Assembly (NCBI RefSeq): GCF_023566055.1
Contig: NZ_JALIQP010000002.1
Span: 806,001 to 870,000, forward strand
Length of the DNA: 64,000 bases
DNA from: Halosolutus amylolyticus
Lineage (GTDB): Archaea; Halobacteriota; Halobacteria; Halobacteriales; Natrialbaceae
Reading direction: 5' to 3'
The translations under genes and the position numbers were made by a program. The notes beneath the pieces are model-generated. The model ran no database searches. It was not told the origin of the DNA and saw nothing but the letters and a program-made list of their open reading frames with translations. How positions within the stretch are numbered: position 1 is the stretch's first letter; every line of letters starts with the position of its first letter. Below are positions 53,525-63,395 of this stretch, piece after piece.

Positions 53525-54949
53525 ATGAGCGGCGAGTCGGCAGTGCGGGACGAGGGGACGAACATCGACGGCGATACGCCCCTCGTCGAATCGACCGTCG
53601 AGACGGACGAGGCGACGATCACTGACGAGTCGGAACTGGAACGGACGCTCGGCCTCTCGGGCGGACTCGCGATCGGAATCGGGACGATGATCGGGGCGGG
53701 GATCTTCGTCTTCCCCGGGCTGGCGGCGGGCAACGCGGGTCCGGCCGCGGCCGGTTCGTTCGCGATCGGCGCGGTCGTCGCCCTGCTGGTCGCGTTGCCG
53801 ACCTCCGAACTCGCGACGGCGATGCCGAGAAGCGGGGGCGGCTACTACTACATCTCCCGGGGCCTGGGGACGCTCGCCGGGACCGTCGTCGGCCTCTCGC
53901 TGTGGTTCGGACTGGTGTTCGCGACGGCCTTCTACCTCGTCGGCTTCGGCTACTACGCCGTCGACACGCTCGCCGAACTCGGGATCGCGGTCGGCGATCG
54001 ACTGGTCATCCCGATCGCGGTCCTGTTCGGTGCGGGCTTTACCGTCCTGAACGTCACGGGGACGGAGAACGCGGCGAAACTCCAGAACGGGATCGTCGCG
54101 CTGTTGCTGTCGATCCTGATCGCGTTCCTCGGGTACGGCGGGCTCGACGCGATCGGGCTGATCGGCGAGTCGGCAGCGCCGGAGCAGTTCGCGCCCCTCG
54201 GTGCGCTGCCCGTGGTCACGACGGCCGCGCTCGTGTTCACCTCGTACCTCGGCTTCGCGCAGGTGGCGACCGTCGCGGGGGAGATGAAAGAGCCCGGCCG
54301 GAACCTGCCGCTGGCGATGGTCGGCTCCGTGCTCGTCGTCGGCGTCCTCTACGTGGTCACGATCTTCGTCGCGACGAGCGCGTTCGGGAGCGAGACGCTC
54401 GCCGGGTTCGGCGAGACGGCGATGGTCGAGGTCGGACGCCACTACCTCGGTTCGATCGGGGCGTTCGCGATCGTCTTCGGCGGGTTGCTCGCGACGATGT
54501 CCAGCGCCAACGCGTCGGTCCTCAGCACGTCGCGCGCCATCTACGCCGTCTCGCGGGACGCCCTGTTGCCGCGGGGCGCGAGCCGGATCAACCTCCGCTA
54601 TGGCACCCCGCACGTCGCGCTGGGGATGGCCGGGGGCCCGATCCTCGTGCTGACTGCGACCGGGCGCGTCGAGTTGCTCGCGGAGGTCGCCTCGTTCCTG
54701 CACCTGCTCATGTACGGGCTGATCTGCGTCGCGTTGATCGCGCTGCGCCGGGACGAGCCGGAGTGGTACGATCCCGACTTTCGGGTGCCCGGCTACCCCG
54801 TCGTGCCGGCCCTCGGCGCGATCGCCAGCTTCGCGCTGATCGCGTTCATGCAACCCGCGTCGCGGTACGTCGGGATCGGAATCGTGATCGCGACCGCCGG
54901 GTGGTACGCCTACTACGCCCGGGACGTCGACCTGAAGGGGGCACTATGA
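53525..54949 (+). CDS. APC family amino acid permease
   Basis: 474-aa membrane protein with about twelve hydrophobic helices. Start [19 protein letters not shown], then an acidic leader of about 40 residues. Transport-core motifs: [20 protein letters not shown] (helix 1, substrate loop), [23 protein letters not shown] (helix 6 region) and [16 protein letters not shown]. An amino-acid/polyamine transporter; substrate unknown. Its TGA overlaps the ATG of a Usp gene (ATGA), an arrangement seen for cationic amino-acid transporter-Usp pairs. Confidence 0.88.
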   Translation: MSGESAVRDEGTNIDGDTPLVESTVETDEATITDESELERTLGLSGGLAIGIGTMIGAGIFVFPGLAAGNAGPAAAGSFAIGAVVALLVALPTSELATAMPRSGGGYYYISRGLGTLAGTVVGLSLWFGLVFATAFYLVGFGYYAVDTLAELGIAVGDRLVIPIAVLFGAGFTVLNVTGTENAAKLQNGIVALLLSILIAFLGYGGLDAIGLIGESAAPEQFAPLGALPVVTTAALVFTSYLGFAQVATVAGEMKEPGRNLPLAMVGSVLVVGVLYVVTIFVATSAFGSETLAGFGETAMVEVGRHYLGSIGAFAIVFGGLLATMSSANASVLSTSRAIYAVSRDALLPRGASRINLRYGTPHVALGMAGGPILVLTATGRVELLAEVASFLHLLMYGLICVALIALRRDEPEWYDPDFRVPGYPVVPALGAIASFALIAFMQPASRYVGIGIVIATAGWYAYYARDVDLKGAL

Positions 54950-55704
54950 CACGGATACTCGTTCCACTGGCGATACTGGAGGGTGAATCGATCTCGGCCG
55001 GGCTAGCGTCGCTGCTCGAGCCGATGAACGTGACCGTGCTGGGCTACCACGTCCTGCCCGAGCAGACGCCGCCGGACCAGGCCCGAGTACAGTACGAGGA
55101 GCGCGCCATCGACGCCCTCGAGGACCTCGCGACGGAAGTCGGGGCGGACGACGGGACCGCCGACTATCGCCTCGTGTTCACCCACGATCGGGAACAGACG
55201 ATCGATCGGGTCGCCGCGGAGACGGGAGCGGACGTCTACGCGATTACGGGCGCGACCGGTCCCGTAGACCGACTCCTCGTGGCGCTGACGGGGGACGTCG
55301 CCGTCGAGCGGATCGTCTCGTTCGTCGCGGACCTGGTCGGCGACCGAGAGATCGGTGCGACGCTCTTCCTCGCGACCGACGACGAGGAGGGCGGTCGGGA
55401 ACTCCTCGAGATGGCCGCGACGCCGCTTGCCGATCGCGGGATCGACGTCCGGACCGACCTCGCGATCGACGAACCACCGTTCGAGGCGCTCATCGACGCC
55501 GCGGCCGACCACGACGCCGTCGTGATGGGCGAACGGGCCCCGTCACTCCGATCGCTCGTCTTCGGCGAGGAAGCCGACCGCGTCGCCGCCGGCTCCGTCG
55601 GCCCGGTGCTCGTCGTTCGACGGCAGGAAGAGGGCGCCGAGGAGACCGCCGATCGGCCGTCCGAGGCCGCGCCCGATCGGCCGGCACGCGACGGCGAATC
55701 GTGA
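54946..55704 (+). CDS. universal stress protein partner of the permease
   Basis: 252-aa double-Usp-like protein starting [20 protein letters not shown]. It is not the classic short Usp: residues 1-135 keep the alpha/beta core with a [19 protein letters not shown] motif, and a second half (about 136-235) has [21 protein letters not shown] and ends [12 protein letters not shown]. Gly-rich ATP loop motifs are weak, so it is likely a regulator-type Usp. Translationally coupled to the permease (ATGA overlap); probably binds the transporter. A close paralogue lies convergently downstream. Confidence 0.85.
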   Translation: MTRILVPLAILEGESISAGLASLLEPMNVTVLGYHVLPEQTPPDQARVQYEERAIDALEDLATEVGADDGTADYRLVFTHDREQTIDRVAAETGADVYAITGATGPVDRLLVALTGDVAVERIVSFVADLVGDREIGATLFLATDDEEGGRELLEMAATPLADRGIDVRTDLAIDEPPFEALIDAAADHDAVVMGERAPSLRSLVFGEEADRVAAGSVGPVLVVRRQEEGAEETADRPSEAAPDRPARDGES

Positions 55705-55722
55705 CCGACCTCGCGGCTCCGA

Positions 55723-56472
55723 TCACCCGTCCGCTCCGTCGTCCTGCTCGAGGTACTCTCCGCGGATCACGAGCACTGGATCGACCGTGTCCCTGGCCAG
55801 CGTCTCCGCCCGATCGCGGAAGATGAACCGACGGATAGAGGGACGGCTCTCGCCGACGACGAGCAGGTCGTGGTCGGCCGCGGCGTCGAGGATCTCCCCG
55901 GTCGGCGAGCCGTCGACGACGAGCGAGGTGTCGATCCGGCCGCGGTCGACGCCGGTATCGGCGAGCGCGTCGACCGCATCGTCGAGGAGATCGGTGCCAC
56001 GGTCCCGATCGGCTTCGTCGGAGACGACGTGAAAGTACGTCACCGTGAGGTCGGTGCCGTCCACCAGTGCCCCGAGGAATCGGGCGATGTACTCCAGGTT
56101 GACGTCGCCGCGGACGGCGACGAGCACCGATTCGAGCACTGGTGCGGGATTGAGAAGCAAGACCGCGTCGCACTCGGCCTCGACGGCGACGCGTTCGAAC
56201 GTCTTGAGGCGATCGTGGGTGAAGACGAGTCGGGACGTGACGTCGAGACAGCCGGCGTCTTCGAAGACGGTCACGAGTTCGTCGAGTTCGGCGCGGGCAC
56301 GGTCCTCGTACTGCTCGCGTGCCTGGTCCGTCCCGGTCTGGTCCGGAATCTCCCGGTAGCCGAGCAGGACGACCGGAACCGACGCGAACGCGTCGACGAC
56401 CGTCTGGGGTACGCTTTCGCCGCCCAGGACGTCGATCGGGACGAGCACACGGTGGTCACGGGGGCGAGCCAT
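55723..56472 (-). CDS. universal stress protein, paralogue of 54946-55704
   Basis: 249-aa protein starting MARPRDHRVLVPIDVLGGES, clearly the same family as the permease partner: shared VLVPL/VLVPID start, GYxxxPxQTxxDQAR, RLVFTHDR and ADHDxxVxGExxPSxRxxxFxxxA. The gene ends 18 bp from the other, tail to tail, so the pair looks like an inverted duplication. No transporter is adjacent. It could regulate the same or another permease. Confidence 0.87.
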   Translation of the reverse strand: MARPRDHRVLVPIDVLGGESVPQTVVDAFASVPVVLLGYREIPDQTGTDQAREQYEDRARAELDELVTVFEDAGCLDVTSRLVFTHDRLKTFERVAVEAECDAVLLLNPAPVLESVLVAVRGDVNLEYIARFLGALVDGTDLTVTYFHVVSDEADRDRGTDLLDDAVDALADTGVDRGRIDTSLVVDGSPTGEILDAAADHDLLVVGESRPSIRRFIFRDRAETLARDTVDPVLVIRGEYLEQDDGADG

Positions 56473-56635
56473 TGTAGGCGGGTCGAAGGACGTACGACGG
56501 CGAGGGTAATAGATCCCCGTACGACCGCGTCGAAGAGTGTCACAGCCGCTGTCACGTAAACGAAGACCGTCCCGGGCCGATCACTTTCACCGCGGATCCC
56601 GCAGGGTTTTTGTCGTGGCCCGCCAGTCACCGACC

Positions 56636-59410
56636 ATGACCGAGGCGACGGGAATCGTCGGCGAGTTTCTCTCCCTCAAAGAGGGGACCGACGCCGACGT
56701 GCTGGCGATGCAGTGTGGCGACTTCTACGAGTTCTTCGCGGAGGACGCCGAGATCGTCGCCGACGAACTGGACCTGAAAGTCTCGCAGAAGTCCTCGCAC
56801 GGATCCTCGTACCCGATGGCGGGCGTGCCGATCGACGACCTCACGCCGTACCTCAAGGCGCTCGTCGAACGCGGCTACCGGGTGGCCGTCGCCGACCAGT
56901 ACGAGACCGAGAGCGGCCACGCACGCGAGATCGTCCGCGTCGTCACGCCCGGCACGCTGCTGGAGACGACCGACACCGACGCCCAGTACCTCGCGGCCGT
57001 CGTCGACGCCGAGCGCCTGTCGTCGAACGGCCGCGGCCGTGGTCGATCGGACGAGGCTGGCTACGGCCTCGCGTTCGCGGACGTGACGACCGGGCGCTTC
57101 CTCGTCGCCGAGGCCGACGACGCCGACGCGGCGCTGACGGAACTGTACCGGTTCGATCCCGTCGAAGTGCTACCGGGTCCCGCGGTCCGATCGGCCGACG
57201 ACCTCCTCACCGAGATCCGCGAACGGGTCGACGCGACGCTGACGCTCCACGAGACGGAGGCCTTCGCACCCAAGCGGGCCGCCCACGCGACCCGCGAGCA
57301 GTTCGGCCGCGAGACCGTCGATCGGCTGTCCGTCGGCGAGGCGACGATCGCGGCCGCCGGCGCGATCCTTTCCTACGTCGAGGAGACCGGCGCGGGGGTG
57401 CTGGCCTCGATGACGCGCATCCAGGGCCACCACGGCGACGATCACGTGACGCTGGACGCGACGACACAGCGCAACCTCGAACTGACCGAGACCATGCAGG
57501 GTGACAGCGACGGCTCGCTGTTCGCGACGATCGACCACACCGAGACCAGCGCGGGGCGGCGGCTCCTGAAGGAGTGGCTCTGTCGGCCCCGCCGCTCGCT
57601 CGAGACCCTCGAACGGCGCCAGGCGTCGGTGGCGGCACTCTCGTCGGCGGCACTGGCCCGCGACGAACTGCAGGAGACCCTCGGCGCGGCCGCCGACCTC
57701 GAACGGCTGGCCTCGAAGGCCACCCACGGGAGCGCCGACGCGCGGGACCTGCAGTCGGTCGGCGAGACGCTGGCCGTACTCCCCGCGATCGCCGAGATCA
57801 TCGCGTCGACGCCGGGGCTGGCCGACTCGCCGCTCTCGGAAATCGTCGATCAGCCCGACCGGGAGGTCGCCGACGAGTTGCGGGCGACGATCGAGGAGGC
57901 GATCGTCGACGATCCGCCGTCGACGGTGACCCAGGGCGAACTCTTCCAGCGGGGGTACGACGACGATCTCGACGCGGTGATCGAGCGCCACGAGGACGTC
58001 CGGGAGTGGCTCGACGGCCTCGCCGAACGCGAGAAGCGCCAGCACGGCCTCTCGCACGTGACCGTCGATCGGAACAAGACCGACGGTTACTACATCCAGG
58101 TGGGCAAGTCCGCCGCGGACGGCGTCCCGGACCACTACGAGGAGATCAAGACGCTGAAGAACTCGAAGCGGTTCACGACCGACGAACTCGAGGACAAAGA
58201 GCGGGAGATCCTCCGCCTGGAGGAGCGCCGCGGCGACCTCGAGTACGACCTCTTCGAGGAGCTCCGCGAGACGGTCGCCGATCGCGCCGAACTCCTGCAG
58301 GACGTCGGACGGACGCTCGCGACGATCGACGTGCTCGCGAGCCTCGCGACCCACGCGGCCGAGAACCACTGGGTCGAACCCGACCTGCACCGGGGCGATC
58401 GGCTCGAAATCGAACAGGGGCGCCACCCGGTCGTCGAGCAGACGACGGAGTTCGTCCCGAACGACGTGCGCCTGGGGCCGGCGGCTACGGCCGCCAGCCG
58501 AGAACGTGCCAGCGGGCGCACAGACCAGGACCGCGGCTTCCTGGTCGTAACGGGGCCCAACATGTCCGGGAAGTCGACTTACATGCGCCAGGTCGCTGCG
58601 ATCGTTCTGCTGGCCCAGATCGGCAGTTTCGTCCCCGCGAAAGACGCCGAGATCGGGCTGGTCGACGGCATCTTCACCCGCGTCGGCGCGCTGGACGAAC
58701 TCGCGCAGGGCCGATCGACGTTCATGGTCGAGATGAGCGAACTCTCGAACATCCTCCACGCCGCGACCGAAGACTCGCTCGTGATTCTCGACGAAGTCGG
58801 CCGCGGGACCGCGACCTACGACGGCATCTCGATCGCCTGGGCCGCGACGGAGTACCTGCACAACGAAGTGCAGGCGAAGACGCTCTTTGCCACGCACTAC
58901 CACGAGTTGACCGGACTGGCGGAGAAACTCCCCCGCGTCGCGAACGTCCACGTCGCGGCGGACGAACGCGACGGCGACGTCACCTTCCTGCGAACCGTCC
59001 GGGACGGCCCGACCGATCGCTCCTACGGGATCCACGTCGCCGATCTCGCGGGCGTCCCCGACCCCGTCGTCGACCGCGCCCGGGACGTGCTCGATCGACT
59101 GCGCGAGGAGAAGGCGATCGAGGCCAAGGGCGGCGGTTCGAACGAACCCGTCCAGACGGTGTTCGACGTCTCGAGCGGCCAGTTCCGCGGGCCGGCCAAC
59201 GCCGACGGCGGTGAGCCGAGTGAAACGAGGCGATCGGCGGAAGACCGTCGGTCTTCCGGAAGCGAGCGACCCGCCGACGAACCCGGTGACGCGATCGACC
59301 CCGAAACTGCGGCCGTGCTCGAGGACATCGAGTCGATCGACGTCAACACGACGCCGCCGGTCGAGCTGATCGCGAAAGTCCAGGAGTGGCAAGAGCACCT
59401 GGAGGACTGA
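56636..59410 (+). CDS. mutS: DNA mismatch repair protein MutS
   Basis: 924-aa MutS1. N-terminal mismatch motif GDFYEFFAEDAEIVADEL (F-Y-E); lever and clamp helices; C-terminal ATPase with Walker A TGPNMSGKSTYMRQV, GRSTFMVEMSELSNIL, Walker B LVILDEVGRGTATYDG and THYHELTGL. Starts MTEATGIVGEFLSL at 56636; TATA-like GGGTTTTTG lies about 32 bp upstream. A Ser/Glu/Arg-rich stretch (about residues 860-890) near the C-terminus carries a perfect palindrome (59239-59257). Haloarchaea often have two MutS1 proteins; which this is cannot be said. Confidence 0.95.
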   Translation: MTEATGIVGEFLSLKEGTDADVLAMQCGDFYEFFAEDAEIVADELDLKVSQKSSHGSSYPMAGVPIDDLTPYLKALVERGYRVAVADQYETESGHAREIVRVVTPGTLLETTDTDAQYLAAVVDAERLSSNGRGRGRSDEAGYGLAFADVTTGRFLVAEADDADAALTELYRFDPVEVLPGPAVRSADDLLTEIRERVDATLTLHETEAFAPKRAAHATREQFGRETVDRLSVGEATIAAAGAILSYVEETGAGVLASMTRIQGHHGDDHVTLDATTQRNLELTETMQGDSDGSLFATIDHTETSAGRRLLKEWLCRPRRSLETLERRQASVAALSSAALARDELQETLGAAADLERLASKATHGSADARDLQSVGETLAVLPAIAEIIASTPGLADSPLSEIVDQPDREVADELRATIEEAIVDDPPSTVTQGELFQRGYDDDLDAVIERHEDVREWLDGLAEREKRQHGLSHVTVDRNKTDGYYIQVGKSAADGVPDHYEEIKTLKNSKRFTTDELEDKEREILRLEERRGDLEYDLFEELRETVADRAELLQDVGRTLATIDVLASLATHAAENHWVEPDLHRGDRLEIEQGRHPVVEQTTEFVPNDVRLGPAATAASRERASGRTDQDRGFLVVTGPNMSGKSTYMRQVAAIVLLAQIGSFVPAKDAEIGLVDGIFTRVGALDELAQGRSTFMVEMSELSNILHAATEDSLVILDEVGRGTATYDGISIAWAATEYLHNEVQAKTLFATHYHELTGLAEKLPRVANVHVAADERDGDVTFLRTVRDGPTDRSYGIHVADLAGVPDPVVDRARDVLDRLREEKAIEAKGGGSNEPVQTVFDVSSGQFRGPANADGGEPSETRRSAEDRRSSGSERPADEPGDAIDPETAAVLEDIESIDVNTTPPVELIAKVQEWQEHLED
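59239..59257 (+). repeat. perfect palindrome in MutS C-terminal linker
   Basis: GGAAGACC-GTC-GGTCTTCC, eight-base stem with a 3-nt loop, in frame, in a Ser/Arg/Glu-rich segment that separates the ATPase from the C-terminal helix. Just upstream, a weaker stem GCCGA..TCGGC (59215-59238) holds GAGTGAAACGA. Same class as the 3-nt-loop palindromes in the kinase and in the relic at 35565. Confidence 0.6.
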
Positions 59411-59537
59411 CGGGGACTCCCGATCGCCGTCTCGAAGACGCGCGTTGTCCCGCACCGGTCGACACGACAGTCGGCTTTCCCGTCGTTCCGGCGGCCCAAA
59501 GGTTCATTCGAGCCGATACGCAACAGGCAGTATCGCG

Positions 59538-61490
59538 ATGGCAGGCGACGACGAGCGCGGCGACCGTCGACGGCGCCACCAGGAGGTGATTCTCGACCTG
59601 ACGACCGACGCGGATGTCGTCGGCGGGAACTTCGAGGCCGCCGCCCGGACGATCACGGAAACCGCGACCGAGATCGTGTCCTCGACCCGCGTCAGCATCT
59701 GGCTCTTCGACGACGACGGCGATCGGCTCCGCTGTGTCGATCGGTACGACCGGCGAACGGGCGAGCACGACGCTGACGGGGAGATCGTCGCAGCCGACCA
59801 CCCCGCCTACTTCGAGGCGCTCCACACCCACCGGTCGATCGACGTCACCGACGTCCGATCGGACCCGCGAACGCGGGGCCTGATCGCGGACTACCTCGAG
59901 CCCCGGAACATCGTGTCCCTGCTGGACGCGACGCTTCGCGTCGAGGGAGACGTCATCGGCGTCGTCTGTCACGAACACGTGGGGACGACCCGGGAGTGGA
60001 CCGACGACGACGTGCAGTTCGCAAGCGACGTCGCGGACGTCGTCCATCGGGCTCTGCGGAACCACCGGAGCGTCCGCCAGCGCCAGGAACTGGAGTTTCG
60101 CTGGTCGCTACTCAAGGCCCAGCAGGAGGCGATTCCCGACGGCGTCCTCGTCGTCGACGGCGACGGCGAGATCCTCTCGTACAACGCCCGGTTCGAGGCG
60201 CTGTGGGACCTCCCGGAGGCGGTACTCGAGACGGGGACCGGCGACGACGTCTTCGAACACGTTCGCCAGCAGGTGGCCGCCCCCGGGGCGTTCGCCGAGC
60301 AGGTCGAACACCTCGTCGAGACGCCGACCGCGACGTCCCACGCGGAGGTCGCGCTCGCGGACGGCCGAACGTTCGAACTGTACTCGACGCCGGTCCGCGG
60401 TGACTCCCGTCAGTACGGCCGCCTCTGGATGAGCCGCGAGATAACCGACCGCAAAGCGCGGGAAACCGAACTCGAACTGAAAAACCGGGCAATGGACGAG
60501 GCCCCGATCGGAATCACGCTCAGCGACCCCGATCGGTCGGACAACCCGCTCGTCTACGCGAACGACCAGTTCGAGCGGCTGACCGGCTACGCGCGATCGG
60601 CGGTGCTCGGACGGAACTGCCGGTTCCTCCAGGGCGAGGGGACGGCGGCCGAACCAGTCGCGGCGATGCGTGCGGCAGTCGAGACCGAGGAGCCGACCAC
60701 GGTCGAACTCCGGAACTACCGAAACGACGGCAGCGAGTTCTGGAACCGGGTCACGATCGCCCCGGTGAGCGACGACCAGGGGACGGTGACCCACTACGTC
60801 GGGTTCCAGCAGGACGTCACCGACCGGAAGGAAGCGACCCGGCAATTACGGGTGTTACACCGGGTGTTACGTCACAACCTCTCGAACCAGCTGGGTGTGG
60901 TCCGCGGGACCGCCGAACAGCTCGCCACCGAGACGAGCGGCGAGGTCGCGACCGCGGCCACCACGATCGTCGACGAGATAGACTCCCTGCTGGCGGTGAC
61001 CGACAAACACCGTGAGATCGTGCGGCTCCTGAGCGAGCGGCCGGCACCCGACCCGGTCGACGTCGACGACGTCCTCCGTCCCGCACTCGAACGCGTCCGC
61101 ACGGACCACCCCCGTGCGGCGCTCGCCGTCGAGCACTCGATCGGCGACACCGTCCTGGCGATTCCAGCCATCGAAACGGCGTTCGGGGAACTCCTCGAGA
61201 ACGCGGTCGTCTACAGCGAGGCGAACGAGCCGACCGTCGAGGTCGGCGTCGATCGAGGACCCGAGACCGTGCGGGTTCGAATCGCCGATTCCGGTCCCGG
61301 TCTCCCCGAGGCCGAAGCGGAGATCCTCGCCGGCGACCAGACGGTCGAGCCGCTGTATCACGGCCTCGGGATGGGCCTCTGGCTGGTGTACTGGATCGTC
61401 ACCCTCTCGCGGGGCTCGATCACCGTCGTCGAGACGGGGTCGGCGGGCACCACGATCGTCGTCGAGTTGCCACGCGTCGACGCCGACTGA
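59538..61490 (+). CDS. LOV/PAS/GAF histidine kinase
   Basis: 650-aa soluble sensor kinase. Order: GAF (about 10-180, VSIWLFDDDGDRLRCVDRYD), PAS (about 195-310), LOV-type PAS (about 315-430), HisKA-like helix with RVLRHNLSNQLGVVRGTAEQ (about 440-500) and HATPase (DSGPGLPEAEAEIL, YHGLGMGLWLV). The LOV domain has GRNCRFLQ with the flavin-adduct Cys at 361, plus LVYANDQFERLTGY, NYRNDGSEFWNRV and YVGFQQDVTDR, all canonical for flavin-binding LOV. It should sense blue light through an FMN-cysteine adduct. No response regulator adjacent. Confidence 0.9.
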   Translation: MAGDDERGDRRRRHQEVILDLTTDADVVGGNFEAAARTITETATEIVSSTRVSIWLFDDDGDRLRCVDRYDRRTGEHDADGEIVAADHPAYFEALHTHRSIDVTDVRSDPRTRGLIADYLEPRNIVSLLDATLRVEGDVIGVVCHEHVGTTREWTDDDVQFASDVADVVHRALRNHRSVRQRQELEFRWSLLKAQQEAIPDGVLVVDGDGEILSYNARFEALWDLPEAVLETGTGDDVFEHVRQQVAAPGAFAEQVEHLVETPTATSHAEVALADGRTFELYSTPVRGDSRQYGRLWMSREITDRKARETELELKNRAMDEAPIGITLSDPDRSDNPLVYANDQFERLTGYARSAVLGRNCRFLQGEGTAAEPVAAMRAAVETEEPTTVELRNYRNDGSEFWNRVTIAPVSDDQGTVTHYVGFQQDVTDRKEATRQLRVLHRVLRHNLSNQLGVVRGTAEQLATETSGEVATAATTIVDEIDSLLAVTDKHREIVRLLSERPAPDPVDVDDVLRPALERVRTDHPRAALAVEHSIGDTVLAIPAIETAFGELLENAVVYSEANEPTVEVGVDRGPETVRVRIADSGPGLPEAEAEILAGDQTVEPLYHGLGMGLWLVYWIVTLSRGSITVVETGSAGTTIVVELPRVDAD

Positions 61491-61606
61491 GACCCGGCAG
61501 CGACGGGCGGTCGGTCGCTCTCGAAACGACCGCCCGTCCGATCGTCGATCGCGTCCGGAGCGCGGGCGACTGGCGTGCTTTTGCCGATCGGGACCGTAGA
61601 CGACGT

Positions 61607-62272
61607 ATGCGAACACGAGTTACTGCGCTCGCCTCGGTCGTCACCGGGCTCCTCGCGGCCTGGATCGGCTGGGGGCTGTACGTGATCACGACGACCGAAC
61701 GCGTCCCGTCCGAGACGCTCGATCGCGACGGGGCGTTCGAACGCCGACGGTATCCGGCGACGGTCCTGGTCGAGACGACGGCACCGGACGAGCGGACGGC
61801 GTTTCGACGCCTCTTCCGGTACATCGGCGGCGACAACGGTGCGAACGACGAGATCTCCATGACGGCACCCGTAACCACGAGCGGCCGCGCCCGCTCGCCG
61901 CCCGCACCGGGTCAGTCGAGCCGTCGCGACGGCGAGTCGGTCGCGATGACCGCACCCGTCCGGACCGAGCGGGCGGACGAGGCGGTGACGATGGGGTTCT
62001 TCCTCCCGCCGGAGTACACGCTCGAATCCGCTCCCGCGCCGATCGATCCCGACGTGCACCTCGTCCTCGAGCCCCCTCGAACGGTCGCCGCCTACCGGTT
62101 CTCCTGGTACGCGACGGCCGGTCGGGTCGAGCGAGCGCGCGACGCGCTCCTCGCGAAACTCGACGATCGAGGGCTCGAACCCCGGGACGATCCCGTCCTG
62201 CTCCAGTACAACGATCCGTGGACGCCGCCGTTCATGCGCCGGAACGAAGTGGCCGTAACGCTCGAGAACTGA
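61607..62272 (+). CDS. SOUL family heme-binding protein
   Basis: 221-aa protein. One N-terminal helix (VTALASVVTGLLAAWIGWGLYV, about 4-26) anchors it. Core motifs NDEISMTAPVTT and SVAMTAPVRT (MTAPV twice) and VHLVLEPPRTVAAYRFSW are typical of SOUL/HEBP proteins, which bind heme or porphyrins. No heme-ligand residue is certain. It follows the LOV kinase by about 115 bp on the same strand; a redox or light link is speculation. Confidence 0.88.
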   Translation: MRTRVTALASVVTGLLAAWIGWGLYVITTTERVPSETLDRDGAFERRRYPATVLVETTAPDERTAFRRLFRYIGGDNGANDEISMTAPVTTSGRARSPPAPGQSSRRDGESVAMTAPVRTERADEAVTMGFFLPPEYTLESAPAPIDPDVHLVLEPPRTVAAYRFSWYATAGRVERARDALLAKLDDRGLEPRDDPVLLQYNDPWTPPFMRRNEVAVTLEN

Positions 62273-62392
62273 GCGCGGCGGGCGTGCGATCGGTGCGACC
62301 CCCCGCGGACGAGTGTAAATCGTTCACTCGAGTTGCTTTGTTCTCGAACGGCGTACGACGTACGACAGTTTTTGGCTTCCACCGGAAATTCT

Positions 62393-63217
62393 ATGGCGTC
62401 AGGGGACGCCAGTCCCACCATGCACGAACCGGACTTCGGCGTCGCGGGACAGACCGCGATCGTCACGGGTGCGAGCCAGGGTATCGGACGCGCGATCGCC
62501 GAGACGCTCGCGGCGAGCGGCGCGAACGTCGCGATCTGTTCGCGATCGATCGATCGGGTCGGCCCGGTCGCCGAGGAGATCAACGCCGCCGAGGACGCGG
62601 GCGAGGCGCTCGCCGTCGAGTGCAACGTCCGCGAGCGCGAGCAGGTCCAGGACCTCGTCGATCGCACCGTCGAGGTGTTCGGCGACATCGACGCGCTCGT
62701 GAACAACGCCGGCGGGGAGTTCGTCGCGCCGTTCGAGGACATCTCGGAGAACGGCTGGAACTCGATCGTCGACCTCAACCTGAACAGCACGGTCCACTGC
62801 ACGCAACTCGCGGGCGAGGTGATGCGCGAGGGTGACGGCGGCGTCATCGTCAACCTCTCGAGCGTCAACGGCCAGCATCCGGCCCCGAACGAGAGCCACT
62901 ACGGCGCGTCCAAGGCGGCGATCATCCGCCTGACCGAGACGCTGGCCGTCGAGTGGGCCGACGACGGCATCCGCGTCAACTGCGTCGCGCCCGGCCTGAT
63001 CCAGACCCCCGGCGTCGCGGAGACGCTGGGCATCCGGAGCGAGCAGATGCCCGATCGCGAGGAGACCGATCGGCGGATCGGCCACAGCGAAGAGATCGCC
63101 GACATCGTCCAGTTCCTCCTCAGCCCCGCCGCATCGTTCATGAACGGCGAGACGGTGACCGCGAAGGGCGTCCCGCGGCCGGACAACTCCTTCGACGTCG
63201 ATCTCGGCCTCGAATAG
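62393..63217 (+). CDS. SDR family oxidoreductase
   Basis: 274-aa short-chain dehydrogenase. NAD(P) motif TGASQGIGRAIAETL (TGxxxGIG), DALVNNAGGEFVAP (NNAG), and catalytic Ser/Tyr/Lys in NLSSVNG and HYGASKAAIIRL, with VNCVAPGLIQTPGV. Classical SDR; substrate unknown, though the FabG/enoyl-type C-terminus FLLSPAASFMNGETV is common. The start MASGDASPTMHEPD at 62393 is favoured by AGTTTTTGG about 25 bp upstream (leaderless); ATG 62420 is the alternative. Confidence 0.9.
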   Translation: MASGDASPTMHEPDFGVAGQTAIVTGASQGIGRAIAETLAASGANVAICSRSIDRVGPVAEEINAAEDAGEALAVECNVREREQVQDLVDRTVEVFGDIDALVNNAGGEFVAPFEDISENGWNSIVDLNLNSTVHCTQLAGEVMREGDGGVIVNLSSVNGQHPAPNESHYGASKAAIIRLTETLAVEWADDGIRVNCVAPGLIQTPGVAETLGIRSEQMPDREETDRRIGHSEEIADIVQFLLSPAASFMNGETVTAKGVPRPDNSFDVDLGLE

Positions 63218-63395
63218 GACTACAGTAATTCTCCGTGTCCCCGGGAAGGCGTAGGAGACAATTCCAGGCCGTCGCGAAGACCGCGAAAGACCTAATCAGC
63301 CGCTTTGGCTATGGAGTAACGAACTCCGGCGCGCGATCTGCGGGCAACGAACGGGGCCGGAGACACCAAGTGTCGGTCCGAGAAACTGAACAGGA

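Noticed and set aside
63218-63245. GGACTACAGTAATTCTCCGT after the SDR gene as a half-copy of the palindromic element
   Set aside because: Resembles the GACTACAGCAGTCCGTAT end but with indels, no partner arm and no TGA junction.
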